A stretch of DNA of 6,009 nucleotides from Nocardioides sp. (GTDB taxonomy: Bacteria; Actinomycetota; Actinomycetes; Propionibacteriales; Nocardioidaceae), in assembly GCA_025965295.1 (NCBI GenBank), contig JAOPXF010000378.1, positions 1 to 6,009 of the forward strand, written 5' to 3'. Each line of letters begins with the position of its first letter. The first letter of the stretch is position 1. The position numbers were made by a program, and so were the translations under genes. Below, one piece after another: positions 1 to 6,009 of this stretch. The notes under the pieces were generated by a model. That model was not told where the DNA came from. It worked only from the letters and a program-made list of their open reading frames with translations, and made no database searches.

Positions 1-344
1 TTGGCGAACGCCTTCGAGCCCTCGAGCCGCGCGGCCGCGCCGCTGGGGCCGAAGCAGGGGATCCCGCGCGCGGTGACGGCGTCGGCAACGCCCGCGACGA
101 GGGGCGCCTCGGGTCCGACGACGACCAGGTCGGCGCCCAGCTCGGCGGCCAGCGCCGCGACCTCCTCACCGGACAGCTGGTCCACGGGGTGCAGGGTCGC
201 GACGGTCGCGATGCCGGGGTTGCCGGGCGCGGCGTGCACCGCGGCGACCGCCGGGTCGAGGGACAGTGCGCGGGCCAGCGCGTGCTCGCGGCCGCCGGTG
301 CCGACCACCAGGACCGTGAGGTTGCTCAACCGTGGGGTGCTCAC
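1..344 (-). CDS. purD: Phosphoribosylamine--glycine ligase (GAR synthetase), N-terminal part, cut by the window edge
   Basis: PurD joins glycine to 5-phosphoribosylamine with ATP to give glycinamide ribonucleotide, an early step of cytoplasmic de novo purine synthesis. Only the first 114 codons are present. They show the family's opening Rossmann-like signature VLVVGTGGREHALA (residues 11-24), APGNPGI (39-45), the VVGPEAPLVAG stretch (75-85) and CFGPSGAAARLEGSKAFA (97-114), which leads into the ATP-grasp domain outside the window. The complete family is about 420 residues. I chose the GTG at 344 because it gives the usual short lead before the first beta strand. TTG at 329 and TTG at 353 are in-frame alternatives. 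No Shine-Dalgarno is visible; a TAGCCT box lies 8 bases upstream, so the message may be leaderless. It begins 28 bases after the catalase-like gene on the same strand, so co-transcription is also possible. Confidence 0.93.
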   Translation of the reverse strand, partial: MSTPRLSNLTVLVVGTGGREHALARALSLDPAVAAVHAAPGNPGIATVATLHPVDQLSGEEVAALAAELGADLVVVGPEAPLVAGVADAVTARGIPCFGPSGAAARLEGSKAFA

Positions 345-352
345 GGGCGCCA

Positions 353-358
353 AGGCTA
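353..358 (-). promoter_or_regulatory. Putative -10 box TAGCCT for purD
   Basis: Read on the minus strand, TAGCCT matches the actinobacterial TANNNT -10 pattern and ends 8 bases before the GTG start of purD. This would place transcription initiation at or next to the start codon. No convincing -35 box is seen. The box lies in the 28-base gap after the catalase-like gene, so purD could be transcribed both from here and by read-through. Confidence 0.4.
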
Positions 359-372
359 GTGCCGCGGTGGGG

Positions 373-1275
373 TCAGCGGTCGCGCGGCTGCATCCGGCGG
401 GACACCGACTCCGAGTACGCCGCCGGCCGGTAACGCAGGATTGGATCGTCCGACAGCTCCAGGCCGTCCACGACCCGGGTCGGGTCGAAGACGACGACCG
501 CCCCCTCGGTCTCGGGGTCGGGCACCGCCTCGGTCACCGTGATCCGGCCGGCGAGGAGCTCGCGGGCGCCCTTCCAGACCGCCGTGGGGTCGTGCGGGTC
601 GTGACCGGGCCCGGCCACCTGGACGCGTACGTCGTGCTCCACCGGCACGCGCGCCAGGCGCGCGGCCATCTCCTCGCGCAGCCGGTCCGGGCCCGTGAAG
701 GTCTCGTCGAGCCGGTCCGCCCTGGTCGCGACCGGGACGAACGAGTAGCGCACCCAGGTCGTGGTCCCCGCGGCGTCGACCCAGCCGTAGGCGTGGATGG
801 GGTAGAACGTCGCCTCCGCGAAGCTGACCGGCGAGGCCAGCGCGCCTCCGGTGAGGCCGGACAGGACCGGACCCACCAGGTGCGGGTGGCGGAGCAGGAA
901 CAGCGGGAGCCGGAGCGGGTTGACCGACGCCTCGGTGAGCGCGACGAACTCCTCCGGGTCCTTCGTCGGGAACCGGGGCGAGGTCTGGCCGAGGAGATCG
1001 GTCGCCGTGCCGTCGGGGAGCTTCCACGAGACGGCCATCCCCCGGATGTCGGGCTTGGGGTCGGGGACCCGCGGGTTGCCACCGGCGTTGGACCAGCGCA
1101 CAGTCACCGGGATGGTCTCCCCACTCAGGTGGCCCGCCCGGGAGAGCGCCGTCGCCTCGGGAGTCGCCGTGAAGGTCCCGGCGTAGAAGGCACCCTTGGC
1201 GTGCAGGGTGCGGTGGCCCTCGGGGGGCCGGAAGGCCGCCCGGATGCGCTCCACGGCCTCCTCGGGATCCAGCAT
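373..1275 (-). CDS. Small catalase-like heme peroxidase (SrpA-type catalase-related protein)
   Basis: This 300-residue protein belongs to the short, catalase-core-only branch (SrpA-like, catalase-related peroxidases), much shorter than full catalases of about 480 or more residues. The heme-pocket signatures are in order. Distal His25 lies in RTLHAKG (22-28). The distal Asn is N63 in VRWSNAGG (59-66), followed by PDIRGMAVSW (75-84). SPRFPTKDPEEF (99-110) and FYPIHAYGWVDAAG (157-170) follow. The likely proximal heme-ligand tyrosine is Y287 in R283-PAA-Y287 near the C-terminus. I see no signal peptide, so a cytoplasmic enzyme that removes H2O2 or organic peroxides is likely; the natural substrate cannot be read from sequence. 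The ATG at 1275 has no Shine-Dalgarno but a TAGCGT box 6 bases upstream. It lies between purA and purD on the same strand. I give no gene symbol because the family lacks a settled one. Confidence 0.88.
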   Translation of the reverse strand: MLDPEEAVERIRAAFRPPEGHRTLHAKGAFYAGTFTATPEATALSRAGHLSGETIPVTVRWSNAGGNPRVPDPKPDIRGMAVSWKLPDGTATDLLGQTSPRFPTKDPEEFVALTEASVNPLRLPLFLLRHPHLVGPVLSGLTGGALASPVSFAEATFYPIHAYGWVDAAGTTTWVRYSFVPVATRADRLDETFTGPDRLREEMAARLARVPVEHDVRVQVAGPGHDPHDPTAVWKGARELLAGRITVTEAVPDPETEGAVVVFDPTRVVDGLELSDDPILRYRPAAYSESVSRRMQPRDR

Positions 1276-1281
1276 GTGGGC

Positions 1282-1287
1282 ACGCTA
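1282..1287 (-). promoter_or_regulatory. Putative -10 box TAGCGT for the catalase-like gene (leaderless start)
   Basis: TAGCGT on the minus strand ends 6 bases before the ATG at 1275, the spacing expected when transcription starts at the A of the start codon. No Shine-Dalgarno lies between them. This suggests that the catalase-like gene has its own promoter in the 73-base gap after purA and is not only read through from purA. The gap also holds a weak inverted repeat (CGGGG at 1295-1299, CCCCG at 1309-1313) with no T-run, which I do not call a terminator. Confidence 0.5.
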
Positions 1288-1348
1288 GTCCCGTCGGGGC
1301 ACTCCGGTCCCCGGATTCGTCGCAGTCGCCCGCCTCAACGAGGAGGGG

Positions 1349-2650
<1,302 letters not shown>

Positions 2651-2701
2651 CGCTCACCCCTCAGTCGGTCGTGCAGGAACACGTTCTACGGAAATGCCGA
2701 A

Positions 2702-2728
2702 AGCCCCGGGCAACAGCGCACCGGGGCT
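2702..2728 (-). promoter_or_regulatory. GC-rich hairpin in the purA leader
   Basis: A perfect 8-base inverted repeat, AGCCCCGG (2702-2709) and CCGGGGCT (2721-2728), encloses an 11-base loop. If purA transcription starts near 2733, as the TAACCT box suggests, this stem forms almost at the 5' end of an mRNA leader of about 80 bases. On the minus strand it is followed by TTTCGGCATTT, unusually T-rich for this DNA, so an attenuator-like role is possible. It could equally stabilise the 5' end or be a relic terminator. It matches no riboswitch family that I recognise. Confidence 0.45.
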
Positions 2729-2739
2729 CTTGCGGCAAG

Positions 2740-2745
2740 AGGTTA
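2740..2745 (-). promoter_or_regulatory. purA: Putative -10 box TAACCT for purA
   Basis: TAACCT on the minus strand fits TANNNT and lies about 90 bases before the purA ATG, predicting a start near 2733 and a leader that carries the 2702-2728 hairpin and the Shine-Dalgarno. No good -35 box is seen. The opposing lipid-kinase -10 box is only 33 bases away, so the two -35 regions would lie side by side between 2750 and 2775. Confidence 0.35.
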
Positions 2746-2778
2746 CCAAAGGAGCTCGGCGAACCTGGAGGCCTCGGA

Positions 2779-2784
2779 TAGTGT
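2779..2784 (+). promoter_or_regulatory. Putative -10 box TAGTGT for the lipid kinase (leaderless start)
   Basis: TAGTGT ends 7 bases before the ATG at 2792, which places the transcription start at or one base before the start codon. A GGAGG at 2767-2771 is about 20 bases from the ATG and lies upstream of the -10 box, so it is too far away to serve as a Shine-Dalgarno and would not be in the transcript. Confidence 0.5.
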
Positions 2785-2791
2785 CCGCCCA

Positions 2792-3718
2792 ATGGACCCG
2801 CTTCTCGTCATCACCAACAGCGACGCCGGCACGTCCGACGAGGAGACGCTGAACAAGGCGCTCGCCGTGCTCCGCGAGCACGCGTCGGTCGAGGTGCAGG
2901 CGACGTCGAACCCCGGCGAGCTGGACGGCGTCCTGCACCGGGCCGGCTCCCGCCGGATCGTCGTCGCGGGCGGTGACGGCAGCCTGCATGCCGTGATCGC
3001 GGCCCTGCACCGCCGCAACGACCTCAAGGGCGCCGTCCTCGCACTGCTCCCGCTCGGCACCGGCAACGACTTCGCGCGCGGCACCGGGATCCCCCTCGAC
3101 ATCGAGGAGGCGGCCCGGGTCATCCTGCACGGTGAGGTCCGCGAGATGGACGTCGTCGTGGACGAGCTCGGCGACATCGTCGTCAACAGCGTGCACGTCG
3201 GGGCCGGCGCCAACGCCAGCCGCCGCGGCGCCCGCTGGAAGGAGCGCCTGGGGTCGGTCGGCGTCGGCAAGCTCAACCTGGGCAAGCTCGGCTACCCCAT
3301 CGGCGCCGCCCTCACCGCCTGGAAACCCCCGATCATCCGGTTGCGCGTCGAGGTCGACGGCGAGGTCGTCAACGACCTCGACCGGCCGGTCCTGATGGTC
3401 GCGGTCGGCAACGGGTCGTCGGTCGGCGGCGGCGCGGAGCTCACGCCGGAGGCCACTCCCGAGGACGGCCGCATCGACGTGATGGTCTCCCGGGCCATCA
3501 GCCCGTGGGAGCGCCTGCAGTACGCCGTCCGGCTCGGCGTCGCGCGCCACCACCTGGCCGAGGAGGCGACGTACCTGCGCGGCACGACCGTCTCGGTGTC
3601 GGGCGGTCCCTTCTGGGTCAGCGCCGACGGCGAGATCTCCGGGCCCGAGCGGCAGCGCACCTGGCACGTCGAGCCCGCGGCGTACTCGATGATCCTCCCT
3701 CCCGCCGACGCTGGTTGA
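2792..3718 (+). CDS. Diacylglycerol kinase / YegS-type lipid kinase
   Basis: This 308-residue protein is of the soluble DAGK-catalytic-domain family (DgkB, YegS, BmrU type), which transfers phosphate from ATP to diacylglycerol or related lipids at the inner face of the membrane. The nucleotide-binding loop is VVAGGDGSLHAV (57-68), GGDGS in place of the commoner GGDGT. LPLGTGNDFARG (86-97) follows. The C-terminal beta domain has VAVGNGSSVGGGAELTPEATPEDGRIDVMV (203-232), with the usual GGG...P.A...DG pattern, and SADGE (277-281) with the conserved DGE. No membrane segment is visible. Start: the open frame runs far upstream antisense to purA, but homology begins at MDPLLVITNSDAGTSD, so the ATG at 2792 is right. 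The last residues and the TGA (3716-3718) fall inside a dispersed repeat. The exact lipid substrate cannot be told from sequence. Confidence 0.93.
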   Translation: MDPLLVITNSDAGTSDEETLNKALAVLREHASVEVQATSNPGELDGVLHRAGSRRIVVAGGDGSLHAVIAALHRRNDLKGAVLALLPLGTGNDFARGTGIPLDIEEAARVILHGEVREMDVVVDELGDIVVNSVHVGAGANASRRGARWKERLGSVGVGKLNLGKLGYPIGAALTAWKPPIIRLRVEVDGEVVNDLDRPVLMVAVGNGSSVGGGAELTPEATPEDGRIDVMVSRAISPWERLQYAVRLGVARHHLAEEATYLRGTTVSVSGGPFWVSADGEISGPERQRTWHVEPAAYSMILPPADAG

Positions 3719-3743
3719 GGAGCTTGCGCGTCTCGAAACCCGG
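3712..3743 (+). repeat. Dispersed intergenic repeat, copy 1 (centre-deleted)
   Basis: This 32-base unit runs from TGGTTGAGGAG to CGTCTCGAAACCCGG. It aligns to copy 2 (3750-3789) along its length but lacks 8 central bases (CCAGCAAC in copy 2), so it has lost the inner hairpin. The TGA in its TGGTTGAGG is the stop codon of the lipid kinase, so the repeat overlaps the end of that gene. From memory, this sequence type is abundant in Nocardioides and related genomes; its function is unknown to me. Confidence 0.75.
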
Positions 3744-3749
3744 GCCCGT

Positions 3750-3789
3750 TGGTTGAGGAGGTTGCGCCAGCAACCGTCTCGAAACCCGG
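3750..3789 (+). repeat. Dispersed intergenic repeat, copy 2, with hairpin
   Basis: This 40-base unit, TGGTTGAGGAG to CGTCTCGAAACCCGG, is in direct orientation 6 bases after copy 1. Its centre is a perfect hairpin, GGTTGC (3760-3765), loop GCCA, GCAACC (3770-3775). The flanks GGTTGAGGA and TCTCGAAACC extend it as an imperfect palindrome. It fills the gap between the convergent lipid kinase and regulator genes, so the hairpin could act as a terminator in both directions, although there is no T-run. Confidence 0.75.
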
Positions 3790-3810
3790 TGAGGCGACAG
3801 GCAACCTGAT

Positions 3811-4803
3811 CTACAGCCACCCGCGCCGCACGGCCTCCACGCCCGCCTGGAAGCGGGAGTCGACGCCCAGCTCGATGAGCAGGTCGGCGATCCGGCGACG
3901 GACCGTGCGCAGGCTGATGCCGAGAGTGCGGGCGATCTGCTCGTCCTTGGCACCGTCCGCGAGCTGCATGAGCAGCAGCCGGCGCAGGTCGGGGCGGGCC
4001 TCGCCGCGGTCCAGCTCGGGCACCGGTGTCGCCCGGTCCCACATCAGCTCGAAGAGCAGGGTCAGGGCCTCGACGAGACCGCGCTGCCGGATCAACAGCC
4101 GCGGCTCGTCGGCGAAGCCGAGCGGCTCGGGCAGGACGACGTGGGTGTCGCCGATGATGAAGAGCCGGGACGGCAGCTCCGGGACGATCCGGATCTGCTC
4201 GCCGGCCTCGGCACGCGCCACCAGCGCGGCCGGCGCCTCCCGCAGGGCCCGGGCCGGGTAGATCGCGCGCGAGCGCCGCCCGGACGACACGGCCTCGGCC
4301 ACCACCTTCGCCATCGCGGACTCACGCGGGATCCGCCACTGGTCCGGGCGCCACCAGAGCAGGTCGCCCTTGCTCTGGGCGATCAGGGCGCTGAGCAGGC
4401 CGAGCGGGTCGCCACCCGCACTCATCTCGCCGTCCAGCGGGTGTATGTCGTCCACCTCGCCGGGCGCCGGGCCCGCCACGGCGGCGGTCAGGAAGGGAAT
4501 CGCGGCGACGATGCCCTCGAGCCGTTCCCGCGAGCGGGAGGCGTCCTCGACCTGGACCGCGAGCATCCGGGCGACCGCCTCGGTGGGCGGGAGGACGACG
4601 ACGCGTTCGCCCTCGACCCGGACGATGCCGTGGGTGACCAGGCCGCCGAGGTCGCGGACCAGGTCCTCGGGGCTGCGCTGGCAGGCCGCGGCGACCGTGA
4701 CCATGTCGGCGCCACTGAGCGCGAGGGCCTGGCGGTAGAGGCGGTCCTGGGCGCGGGTGAACCCGAGTGCGGACAGCACGGAGGTGACAGCGCGACGGGC
4801 CAT
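3811..4803 (-). CDS. TrmB-like / LuxR-type HTH transcriptional regulator
   Basis: This 330-residue protein looks like an actinobacterial regulator with a DNA-binding-like fold at each end. Residues 9-72 (SVLSALGFTRAQDRLYRQALALSG... to EGERVVVLPP) resemble a TrmB-type winged helix. Residues 86-105 look helical and possibly coiled (EDASRSRERLEGIVAAIPFL). The middle (about 132-260) resembles the TrmB sensor region and includes LLWWRPDQWRIPRES (148-162). Residues 272-330 are a LuxR/GerE-type helix-turn-helix: DEQIARTLGISLRTVRRRIADLLIELGV (287-314), recognition helix about 297-309. I chose the ATG at 4803 because homology-like sequence begins there and a TACCCT box sits 6 bases upstream; the open frame runs on to 5094, but that part is low-complexity GC-rich sequence with hairpins. 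It is divergent from the lysyl-tRNA synthetase. Ligand and targets are unknown; autoregulation is possible given the tandem repeat at its promoter. Confidence 0.82.
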   Translation of the reverse strand: MARRAVTSVLSALGFTRAQDRLYRQALALSGADMVTVAAACQRSPEDLVRDLGGLVTHGIVRVEGERVVVLPPTEAVARMLAVQVEDASRSRERLEGIVAAIPFLTAAVAGPAPGEVDDIHPLDGEMSAGGDPLGLLSALIAQSKGDLLWWRPDQWRIPRESAMAKVVAEAVSSGRRSRAIYPARALREAPAALVARAEAGEQIRIVPELPSRLFIIGDTHVVLPEPLGFADEPRLLIRQRGLVEALTLLFELMWDRATPVPELDRGEARPDLRRLLLMQLADGAKDEQIARTLGISLRTVRRRIADLLIELGVDSRFQAGVEAVRRGWL

Positions 4804-4807
4804 GCAC

Positions 4808-4829
4808 GCAGGGTAGTGGCAGGTTAGTG
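4808..4829 (-). repeat. 11-base tandem direct repeat over the regulator's promoter
   Basis: GCAGGGTAGTG (4808-4818) is followed directly by GCAGGTTAGTG (4819-4829), 10 of 11 bases identical (plus-strand reading). A degenerate third piece, GCAGGT...CAGTG, occurs at 4854-4870. The repeat begins 4 bases upstream of the regulator's start codon and contains its TACCCT -10 box; the second copy holds a TAACCT at the same place. This may be an operator with one site per helical turn, or a chance promoter duplication. Confidence 0.5.
4810..4815 (-). promoter_or_regulatory. Putative -10 box TACCCT for the regulator (leaderless start)
   Basis: TACCCT on the minus strand ends 6 bases before the ATG at 4803 and there is no Shine-Dalgarno, which again fits a leaderless message. 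The parallel TAACCT at 4821-4826, 11 bases further upstream, could be an alternative -10 that gives a short leader. Confidence 0.45.
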
Positions 4830-4834
4830 ACAAC

Positions 4835-4848
4835 GGCTCGTGTGAGCC
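4835..4848. promoter_or_regulatory. Small inverted repeat upstream of the regulator
   Basis: GGCTC (4835-4839), spacer GTGT, GAGCC (4844-4848) is a perfect 5-base palindromic half-site pair. It lies about 20-33 bases upstream of the regulator's putative -10 box, in the -35 region, so it could be a protein-binding site. At this length and GC content, chance is a serious alternative. Confidence 0.25.
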
Positions 4849-4880
4849 ACCTGGCAGGTACCGGTCAGTGCCATGATTTC

Positions 4881-5011
4881 GGCGCGTCACACGGCGCGCC
4901 GCCCTCTCGGGGGAAGCGCCCCCTCTGCGACCCACATCGGGGGATGCGGTCGCAGGACCGTGACGAAGGACAGGGCGCCGGAATCGCCGCAGGGGAGGAT
5001 TCCGGTGCCCT
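4881..5011 (+). other. Run of four hairpins in the 308-base gap; candidate structured RNA or regulatory region
   Basis: The gap 4804-5111 holds no convincing gene. Its middle contains consecutive inverted repeats: GGCGCG (4881-4886) with CGCGCC (4895-4900); GGGGG (4909-4913) with CCCCC (4919-4923); TGCGACC (4926-4932) with GGTCGCA (4948-4954), extended by CATC/GATG (4935-4938, 4943-4946) around a GGGG loop; and a 14-base stem, AGGGCGCCGGAATC (4972-4985) with GATTCCGGTGCCCT (4998-5011), which has a single G-T wobble and a 12-base loop. The strand is arbitrary, since the stems exist on both. It lies upstream of the putative -10 box of the lysyl-tRNA synthetase gene, so it is either a leader of a longer transcript, a small RNA, or a DNA-level element. 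I could not fit it to T-box, cobalamin, glycine or c-di-AMP riboswitch patterns. Confidence 0.4.
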
Positions 5012-5064
5012 TCCTGCCGCCCGGGCCCGCCGGAACTGCGTCGAGGAGGGTGCGGCCGCTCCGG

Positions 5065-5070
5065 TAGCGT
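5065..5070 (+). promoter_or_regulatory. Putative -10 box TAGCGT for the lysyl-tRNA synthetase
   Basis: TAGCGT, in the context CCGGTAGCGTGG, fits the actinobacterial -10 pattern. It predicts a start near 5077 and a leader of about 35 bases that carries the Shine-Dalgarno CAGGAG (5096-5101), 10 bases before the ATG at 5112. No good -35 box is seen. Confidence 0.45.
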
Positions 5071-5111
5071 GGCCGCCCCGACCCTCCCCCGCACGCAGGA
5101 GCAACGAACTC

Positions 5112-6009
5112 ATGGCACGAGGCGGCCAGTCCTCCCGGAACCAGGGCGACCCCCACGACTGGGTCACCCGGGCGGCCGACGACGCGATCCGGCACGCGGG
5201 ACCCGACGCCACGATGATCACCTGCGCCTCGGGGGCCAGCCCGTCCGGCCCGGTGCACCTGGGCAACCTGCGCGAGTTCCTCACCGTCCACTTCGTCGCG
5301 GAGGAGATCCGGCGCCGCGGGATCGCCGTACGCCACCTGCACAGCTGGGACGACTACGACCGGTTCCGCAAGGTCCCGGCCGGCGTCGACGGGGCGTGGA
5401 ACGAGCACATCGGCCGGCCCCTGTCCGCCGTCCCGGACCCGTGGGACTGTCACCCGTCCTGGGCCGAGCACTTCAAGGAGCCGCTCCGGGCTGCCCTCGC
5501 CGAGATGGGCGTCGAGATGGAGGAGGTGTCGCAGACCGAGCGGTACCGCGCCGGCGCCTACCGCGACCAGATCCTCACCGCGGTCGCCCGGCGGGCGGAC
5601 ATCGAGAGGGTGATGGCTCAGTACCGCACCAAGGCCGCCCCGGTCGTCGAGTCCGAGGAGGAGGCCGCGGCACTCGAGGACTCTGTCGCCAACGACGACG
5701 AGCCCGGGGCCGGCGACGGCGACCTCGCGCGGTTCCCCTACAAGCCGTACTGCCGCGACTGCGGGCGCGACACCACCACGGTCACGTCGTACGACGACGA
5801 GACCACCGACCTGGCCTACACCTGCCAGGTGTGCGCCTTCTCCGGCGTCACCAACCTCGCCACCCAGAGCGAGGGCAAGCTCGTGAGGAAGGTCGACTGT
5901 CCGATGCGCTGGACGGTCGAGGGCGTCGACTTCGAGCCCGGTGGGGTCGACCACGCGTCGCCCGGGTCGTCGTACACCGTCGGCAAGGAGCTGGTGAAGG
6001 AGATCTACG
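5112..6009 (+). CDS. lysK: Class I (archaeal-type) lysyl-tRNA synthetase, N-terminal part, cut by the window edge
   Basis: This enzyme charges tRNA-Lys with lysine using ATP on a class I Rossmann catalytic domain, unlike the common class II LysS. 299 codons are present of a family about 520-580 long. The HIGH-type motif is HLGN (49-52) within ASGASPSGPVHLGNLRE. RHLHSWDDYDRFRKVP (74-89) is the typical class I LysRS follow-on. Two CXXC pairs (C214/C217 and C238/C241, in YCRDCG and TCQVCAFSG) form a zinc-ribbon-like insert, and CPMRW (263-267) and GGVDHASPGSS (277-287) precede the missing C-terminal half with the KMSKS loop. An acidic linker (about 177-205) is present. The ATG at 5112 has a Shine-Dalgarno CAGGAG 10 bases upstream. 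The gene is divergent from the TrmB/LuxR-like regulator. I infer that the genome also has a class II LysS, which this window cannot show. Confidence 0.93.
   Translation, partial: MARGGQSSRNQGDPHDWVTRAADDAIRHAGPDATMITCASGASPSGPVHLGNLREFLTVHFVAEEIRRRGIAVRHLHSWDDYDRFRKVPAGVDGAWNEHIGRPLSAVPDPWDCHPSWAEHFKEPLRAALAEMGVEMEEVSQTERYRAGAYRDQILTAVARRADIERVMAQYRTKAAPVVESEEEAAALEDSVANDDEPGAGDGDLARFPYKPYCRDCGRDTTTVTSYDDETTDLAYTCQVCAFSGVTNLATQSEGKLVRKVDCPMRWTVEGVDFEPGGVDHASPGSSYTVGKELVKEIY

Noticed and set aside
1295..1313. Terminator between purA and the catalase-like gene
   Set aside because: The stem is only 5 bases with a 9-base loop and no T-run follows it, so it is too weak to call.
2654..4042. Minus-strand open frame of 462 codons
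   Set aside because: It is antisense to the lipid kinase and overlaps the end of the regulator in another frame. It has no recognisable motif and crosses both repeats.
4873..5067. 64-codon plus-strand frame as a leader peptide for the lysyl-tRNA synthetase
   Set aside because: It has almost no lysine codons, no Shine-Dalgarno, and ends within the predicted -10 region of the downstream gene, so it cannot be a lysine-sensing attenuator.
4804..5094. 97-codon N-terminal extension of the regulator
   Set aside because: It is Arg/Pro/Gly-rich, crosses the inverted repeats and the predicted promoter, and has no domain-like sequence. Recognisable sequence starts at the ATG at 4803.
4850..5111. T-box or known riboswitch upstream of the lysyl-tRNA synthetase
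   Set aside because: GGTACCGG at 4856-4863 and the GGGGGAAG stretch recalled T-box and cobalamin motifs, but the conserved antiterminator bulge and the other conserved core elements are missing.
4887..5954. Minus-strand open frame of 355 codons
   Set aside because: It is antisense to the lysyl-tRNA synthetase, whose HLGN motif and CXXC pairs leave no doubt about the coding strand.

Overview
The window comes from a high-GC actinobacterium (strongly G/C-biased third codon positions, TANNNT-type -10 elements, actinobacterial PurA and lipid-kinase sequences). A paired intergenic repeat of the TGGTTGAGGAG...CGTCTCGAAACC type makes Nocardioides or a close relative the best guess. That placement rests on recalled knowledge of the repeat and was not checked by a search.

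Layout. Positions 1-2650 hold three minus-strand genes read from right to left: purA (adenylosuccinate synthetase, 2650-1349), a small SrpA-type catalase-like heme protein (1275-373) and the 5' end of purD (GAR synthetase, 344 to beyond the left edge). Positions 2651-2791 are a divergent promoter region. Positions 2792-3718 carry a plus-strand diacylglycerol/YegS-type lipid kinase whose stop codon lies inside the first of two copies of the dispersed repeat (3712-3789). Convergent to it is a minus-strand regulator with a TrmB-like N-terminus and a LuxR-type C-terminal HTH (4803-3811). A 308-base gap (4804-5111) rich in inverted repeats separates the regulator from the plus-strand start of a class I (archaeal-type) lysyl-tRNA synthetase (5112 to beyond the right edge).

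How the parts relate. PurA and PurD are both purine biosynthesis enzymes; PurD acts early toward IMP and PurA makes the first committed step from IMP to AMP. The catalase-like gene between them has no obvious purine role. Four of the six starts (purD, catalase-like, lipid kinase, regulator) have a TANNNT box ending 6-8 bases before the start codon and no Shine-Dalgarno, which fits leaderless mRNAs. The other two (purA, lysyl-tRNA synthetase) have a Shine-Dalgarno and a -10-like box further upstream.

No mobile element, CRISPR array, tRNA or rRNA was seen, and I found no clearly new multi-gene system. The least explained stretch is the run of hairpins at 4881-5011. Most long open frames opposite these genes are stop-poor shadows of high-GC coding DNA.
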